From: Candidatus Binatia bacterium
GTDB lineage: Bacteria > Desulfobacterota > Binatia > Bin18
Direction: 5' to 3'
NCBI GenBank assembly: GCA_951812575.1
Contig: OX638322.1
Span: 1,022,850 to 1,086,849 of the forward strand
DNA length: 64,000 bases
The notes below the pieces were generated by a model, which made no database searches, had not been told where the DNA came from, and worked only from the letters and a program-made list of their open reading frames with translations. The position numbers were made by a program, and so were the translations under genes. Below are positions 60,664-64,000 of the stretch, in pieces; position 1 is the first letter of the stretch, and every line of letters begins with the position of its first letter.

Positions 60664-62427
60664 CTAGAAGCGATACCGCACCTTGAAAAAGAATTCGTGC
60701 CGATCACGAAACGAGCTGATGACCCCTTCGCGGAAGCGCCCGAAGGGCTCCTCCGAGGGAAAGCCCAGCAGCGTGTCAAACTTCTTCTGCTTGCCAAAGA
60801 AAAAATTGGAGCCCAGGGTAAAATCGATATGGTCGGTCCAGATAAACTGCACATTGGATAAGAGCAGATAGCCGTTGCCACGGTAGTCATAGGCCTGGGC
60901 GATCTGAGGAATGATCCGGTCCGACATATAGAAGCCTTGGATCAGAAGCGTAAAGACCACATTCACATCCGGGTCGGGCATTCCTCTGCGCGACCCCTTA
61001 CTCTCATGATGGATCAGATGGGTAAAAAAGGCCTGTCCCGAGAAGACGAACGTCCGGTACGGGTTCAGCGGGCGGAGAAAAGTGGGCCGGTCCCACCCGA
61101 ACAGATAGCGCACGGTATCCGACTGCTTAAAGAGGCGCGGGCTGAGCGTATTCGGAAACTCCTCGCCGTGCGTGCGGGTGAACTCAAAGCGCCAGGTCGA
61201 ACCCGTCCAGGGATCGGCCCAGTCGGCCGACCCGCCCAAGACCTCGATGGTCGGGAAGTGGATCGCGCCAGCGGGGACGAAGTTCGGGTTCAGACCACGC
61301 AAGGAGGGCAGTTGCTGCCGACCGTGAAAATAGTTGAGCGAGAAGCCGACCTCGCCATACACGCCCTCGACCCGAACCCCGAACTGGTTATTGCCGAGCT
61401 TGTTCGTCGGCTTATGTACGCCCCGGACGCCAACCACGCCTGGGGGAAAAGCCGCACCTCCGAAGGCGTAGGGCAAGGGCGTGCCGGTCGCCGGATCGAT
61501 CCCAATAGGCTGTCCATCCACAAAGAGAAATCCGCCCTGATCAAAAAGGAGTTTATTCGCTCGAAAGAAGTCTCCGGCCCCGAGAACGGGATAGGGCGCC
61601 CCACCCTGACCCAAATTCGCAAACTCAAATTCCTGCCAGATCCAGTCAAACTCCAGGTTCAGATCGGCAAAGGGGCCGACCGGTCCGAACTTCCACACCG
61701 CTTGGGTGGCCCACAGGGGTTTACGGATCAGCTCATAGTCTTCGATAAAGAGATGCCGGTCATAGTCGACGGGGTTGATGACGTCGAGCAGGCGGAACAG
61801 GTCGGCGCGGCCCCACACGATGGGCTGTTTGCCGATCCGCAGGAACAGATTGTCCCCCGTGCCGAAGACATCCTGGAATTCAATGTCGGTATACATCTCC
61901 CGCAGCTCGAAACGATAGCGGAGATCGTCGAGGTCGTCGGCCATGTAGCCGGACAGTTTTCCGCGCGGGTCGTCCGGCCGCACCGGAACGGCAAACTGCA
62001 GCGGGGGTTTTCCCAGGAGGCGAAACCCCCGGTTCGGACCAAAACCGGGGATTTGATCGGGCAGCCCAGGGAGGCGGCCCCCGGCGTCGTTGCCGAACTC
62101 GTTGTCATTCATGTCGTAGACCCCATCGTAGAAGAACCGACCGTCAAAGAAGACGGTCCAGAAGGCAATGGAGTCCCAGTTGTCCAGCAGCTCAATATCG
62201 ACCTCGAGTTCGGCCGTGTTCCGGTTCTGTGTGAGCTCGGGACTTTCGTTAAAGTCTTCGGAACGGAAAATATTCAGAGACTCGACGAAGCCATTCACCC
62301 TGACAGATTTCCCGGCGATCGTCGTCTCAATAGCCCAGACGACCGACGGCTTGGCTCCCAAAGTGATTCCCAAGAAGAACGTGGTTAGTACGAGCGGCCA
62401 AAGGCTCGCCCTTCTTCTGATACTCAC
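60664..62427 (-). CDS. DUF1302 outer-membrane barrel protein
   Basis: 587 residues. Signal peptide (about 1-32), IETTIAGKSVRVNGFVES, a conserved RIGKQPIVWGRADLFRLLDV and NPVDYDRH block near residue 205, and a C-terminal beta-barrel ending in FFKVRYRF. DUF1302 proteins are large porin-like barrels associated with growth on steroids, alkanes or aromatics. Encoded between the RND permease and DUF1329. The 114 nt upstream (62428-62541) show no clear promoter. Confidence 0.92.
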   Translation of the reverse strand: MSIRRRASLWPLVLTTFFLGITLGAKPSVVWAIETTIAGKSVRVNGFVESLNIFRSEDFNESPELTQNRNTAELEVDIELLDNWDSIAFWTVFFDGRFFYDGVYDMNDNEFGNDAGGRLPGLPDQIPGFGPNRGFRLLGKPPLQFAVPVRPDDPRGKLSGYMADDLDDLRYRFELREMYTDIEFQDVFGTGDNLFLRIGKQPIVWGRADLFRLLDVINPVDYDRHLFIEDYELIRKPLWATQAVWKFGPVGPFADLNLEFDWIWQEFEFANLGQGGAPYPVLGAGDFFRANKLLFDQGGFLFVDGQPIGIDPATGTPLPYAFGGAAFPPGVVGVRGVHKPTNKLGNNQFGVRVEGVYGEVGFSLNYFHGRQQLPSLRGLNPNFVPAGAIHFPTIEVLGGSADWADPWTGSTWRFEFTRTHGEEFPNTLSPRLFKQSDTVRYLFGWDRPTFLRPLNPYRTFVFSGQAFFTHLIHHESKGSRRGMPDPDVNVVFTLLIQGFYMSDRIIPQIAQAYDYRGNGYLLLSNVQFIWTDHIDFTLGSNFFFGKQKKFDTLLGFPSEEPFGRFREGVISSFRDRHEFFFKVRYRF

Positions 62428-62541
62428 TGTGGTCCCTCCTTCCCCTGACAGTGTTGAGGGCTAAGTCAAACCGAGTCTCTTCGTCTGACTCCGGACGCTA
62501 TCCGACTCGACCCCGTGTTTATTCCCCACTCCTTGCCGCGG

Positions 62542-64000
62542 CTAACGTATCCCTCCTGCCTCTTGTGTTGACAGCGTGTCGACGCTGCCCTTCCCTTTTT
62601 CGCTGACGTTTCCGGCCCGGACGATAAACGCGGGCCGCACCAGGACGGTCAGCGCCGGTAAGAGGAGCATCGCGCCGATCATATTCGCCACCATCAGAAT
62701 CGATAACAACAGGCTCATCTCGGCCTGAAAGCGGAGGCTCGACAGAAACGCCCAAAAAATGATCCCACCCACCAGGGTACTGGCCGTGAAGGTGACGGCC
62801 ATCCCCGCAGTGGAGATCGCCTCCTGGGCCGCAGCCTGGAGGTCGCCTAAGCGGGTGTACTCCTGCTTTATGCGATCCATCAGATAGATCGCATAATCAA
62901 CGCCCACGCCGATACCCACCGCGATGACCGGCGCGGTGTTGACGTTGAGGCCAACCCCCATCAGGGCCAGAAATGCCTCCCCGGAGATCGTCGCCAGGGC
63001 GAGCGGGGCGGCAACTAAAACCGCGGCCACCAATGATCGGTAACCGGCAGTCATCAGGCAAAAGACCGCCACAAAGACGAGCGTCGTGATCGTGAGGTTG
63101 GACGCGATGATTTCTTCATTCATGGCCGCCGTGACGCCCATCAGCCCACCGGCTAGACGCAGCGTCACGCCGTCCGGCGGGAAGGCGGTGAGAAAGGCGT
63201 TGACCCGCTCAATCGCCCGGGCGATGGTTGGGCCCCGATGGTCTTTATAGTAGAAAACAACATTCGCCCGGCGCTCATGGGCGTCAATGTACTCGTCCAG
63301 GCTGCCCGGAATGGGCGCCGAGGCCATATAGGAAAACAATACGCCGCCCACAAACGCGGCATCGTGGGGAATCTGGGCCCACTTCGGGTCGTCGTGGTGG
63401 TTGATCTGGTTGACCAGTTTGACCAGATCGACAATGGATTTCGTACCACCCACCTCGGGGTCGTCCAGCATGTACTGCTGGAACTCCTCCAGATAGCGCA
63501 AGACGCGGGGGTCTTTGATATTGCCCTGCTGAGGCGTTTCCACGACCACGAACAACTCTTCGGAGCCGGGAAACTCCCGGTTAATCATCGCTGCCGACAC
63601 GTTATAGTCCGCGTCCGGATAGAGGATGGGCGAACCGGGCCGCGCGGTCCCCACCACAAGCCAGGAGCTCGCGTACAACCCCAGCACGAGTAGCACGGCC
63701 GACAGCCCGACAATCACTTTCGCCGCGCCCCGCTGCGTACACACCCGGGCAATGGCTGGCAGTATCCGCCGCAGGGCATTATGCTTCAGCCGCAGGTCTC
63801 GCGGCAGGGGCAAGGAGACCAGCAGCAAGGGCACCAGCAGGATGACCGTGGCGGCGATGCTCGCCGCCCAGAAGGTACTGTAAAACGCGAGTTTGGTGTT
63901 GAGCGGAAACGCTCCGACCGCAATCAGCACCAAACCAGTGGCGTCGGTCACCACACCGAGTAAGCCGGGCAGACACATTTCGGCCATTGTCGCCCGACTT
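62542..64000 (-). CDS. RND/MMPL-type transporter, 5' part beyond the window
   Basis: The frame is open to the right edge, so only the C-terminal about 486 codons are seen. It has PGLLGVVTDATGLVLIAVGAFP at its visible N-terminal part, a large periplasmic loop (about 120-260) and a second membrane bundle with VAVGIGVGVDYAIYLMDRI and a STAGMAVTFTASTLVGGIIF helix. MMPL-type RND permeases move lipids or hydrophobic drugs with the proton gradient. First gene of the DUF1302/DUF1329 cluster. Confidence 0.9.
   Translation of the reverse strand, partial: SRATMAEMCLPGLLGVVTDATGLVLIAVGAFPLNTKLAFYSTFWAASIAATVILLVPLLLVSLPLPRDLRLKHNALRRILPAIARVCTQRGAAKVIVGLSAVLLVLGLYASSWLVVGTARPGSPILYPDADYNVSAAMINREFPGSEELFVVVETPQQGNIKDPRVLRYLEEFQQYMLDDPEVGGTKSIVDLVKLVNQINHHDDPKWAQIPHDAAFVGGVLFSYMASAPIPGSLDEYIDAHERRANVVFYYKDHRGPTIARAIERVNAFLTAFPPDGVTLRLAGGLMGVTAAMNEEIIASNLTITTLVFVAVFCLMTAGYRSLVAAVLVAAPLALATISGEAFLALMGVGLNVNTAPVIAVGIGVGVDYAIYLMDRIKQEYTRLGDLQAAAQEAISTAGMAVTFTASTLVGGIIFWAFLSSLRFQAEMSLLLSILMVANMIGAMLLLPALTVLVRPAFIVRAGNVSEKGKGSVDTLSTQEAGGIR

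Noticed and set aside
59294..62388. Long plus-strand open frames opposite DUF1329 and DUF1302
   Set aside because: Composition-driven shadows; the minus-strand genes have signal peptides, conserved blocks and terminal Phe, while the plus frames have none.
1..64000. tRNA, rRNA or riboswitch
   Set aside because: I looked for TPP, cobalamin and SAM-type leaders, and for the GGTTCGAATCC arm of tRNAs; nothing convincing was found. The GGGTTCGAACACCC at 59967 is inside the DUF1329 gene.

Overview
The window reads as a stretch of chromosome from an uncultured, moderately G+C-rich, diderm bacterium. No rRNA or tRNA gene is visible, so placement rests on gene content alone. Outer-membrane barrels, a Tat-exported MsrP-type reductase, a DUF1302/DUF1329/RND transport cluster, class III CoA-transferases, enoyl-CoA hydratases, an LLM flavin oxidoreductase, a P450 next to an Ltp2-type thiolase/DUF35 pair, and a DUF790 (Bax1-like) protein together suggest a lipid- or xenobiotic-degrading relative of the former Deltaproteobacteria (Tectomicrobia- or Binatota-like lineages are plausible). 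That assignment is inference and low confidence.

Layout. 0-6.3 kb: a tightly overlapping Bat-type operon (DUF4381-like, BatA, BatB, BatC, BatD, BatE and a 35-residue membrane peptide), with two genes carrying in-frame G/C-rich palindromic inserts. 6.4-10.2 kb: P450, thiolase and DUF35 genes on the minus strand behind a perfect palindromic operator, then a YbaK-type deacylase. 10.8-13.7 kb: a lower-G+C island with a truncated trypsin-like protease, an orphan HicA, a collapsed Phd/VapC pair, an overlapping TIR-like/three-TM (RipA-like) gene pair and a PIN-like nuclease, bracketed by an inverted 14-15 bp motif. 13.8-24 kb: housekeeping and metabolic genes (VWA protein, ferritin-like, HAD, VapBC, TypA, FAD oxidase, flippase-like protein, formate-THF ligase). 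24.1-27.3 kb: an A+T-richer three-gene cassette (ParB-like protein, putative nuclease, DNA methyltransferase) that looks like an uncharacterised restriction-modification-like defence system. 27.3-33.6 kb: AlkA glycosylase, a NadS/HigB pair with an in-frame stop in the toxin, a large secreted chimera of phage tail-fibre repeats and a tail-collar domain, an IS5 remnant, an FkbM methyltransferase and a CoA-transferase. 33.8-46.6 kb: PHP protein, ThiD, PtsP, HU, QueE, a tyrosine recombinase, Hsp20, amidase, dipeptidase, aldolase. 46.8-64 kb: ComM/YifB, LLM oxidoreductase, a lipoprotein MBL hydrolase, MsrP, CoA-transferase, two enoyl-CoA hydratases around DUF790, DUF5916 barrel protein and the DUF1329-DUF1302-RND cluster, which runs off the right edge.

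The strongest candidates for new biology are the ParB/nuclease/methyltransferase cassette (24100-27265), the TIR-like plus RipA-like membrane pair (12060-12957), the secreted tail-fibre/collar chimera (28976-31105), and a family of hairpin repeats with arms resembling AAAGAGTAAACG (33742, 56056, 56949) that sit directly upstream of genes, two of them flanking one enoyl-CoA hydratase gene. The window is rich in broken genes (protease, Phd, VapC, SDR, HigB, IS5), consistent with repeated acquisition and decay of mobile and defence DNA.
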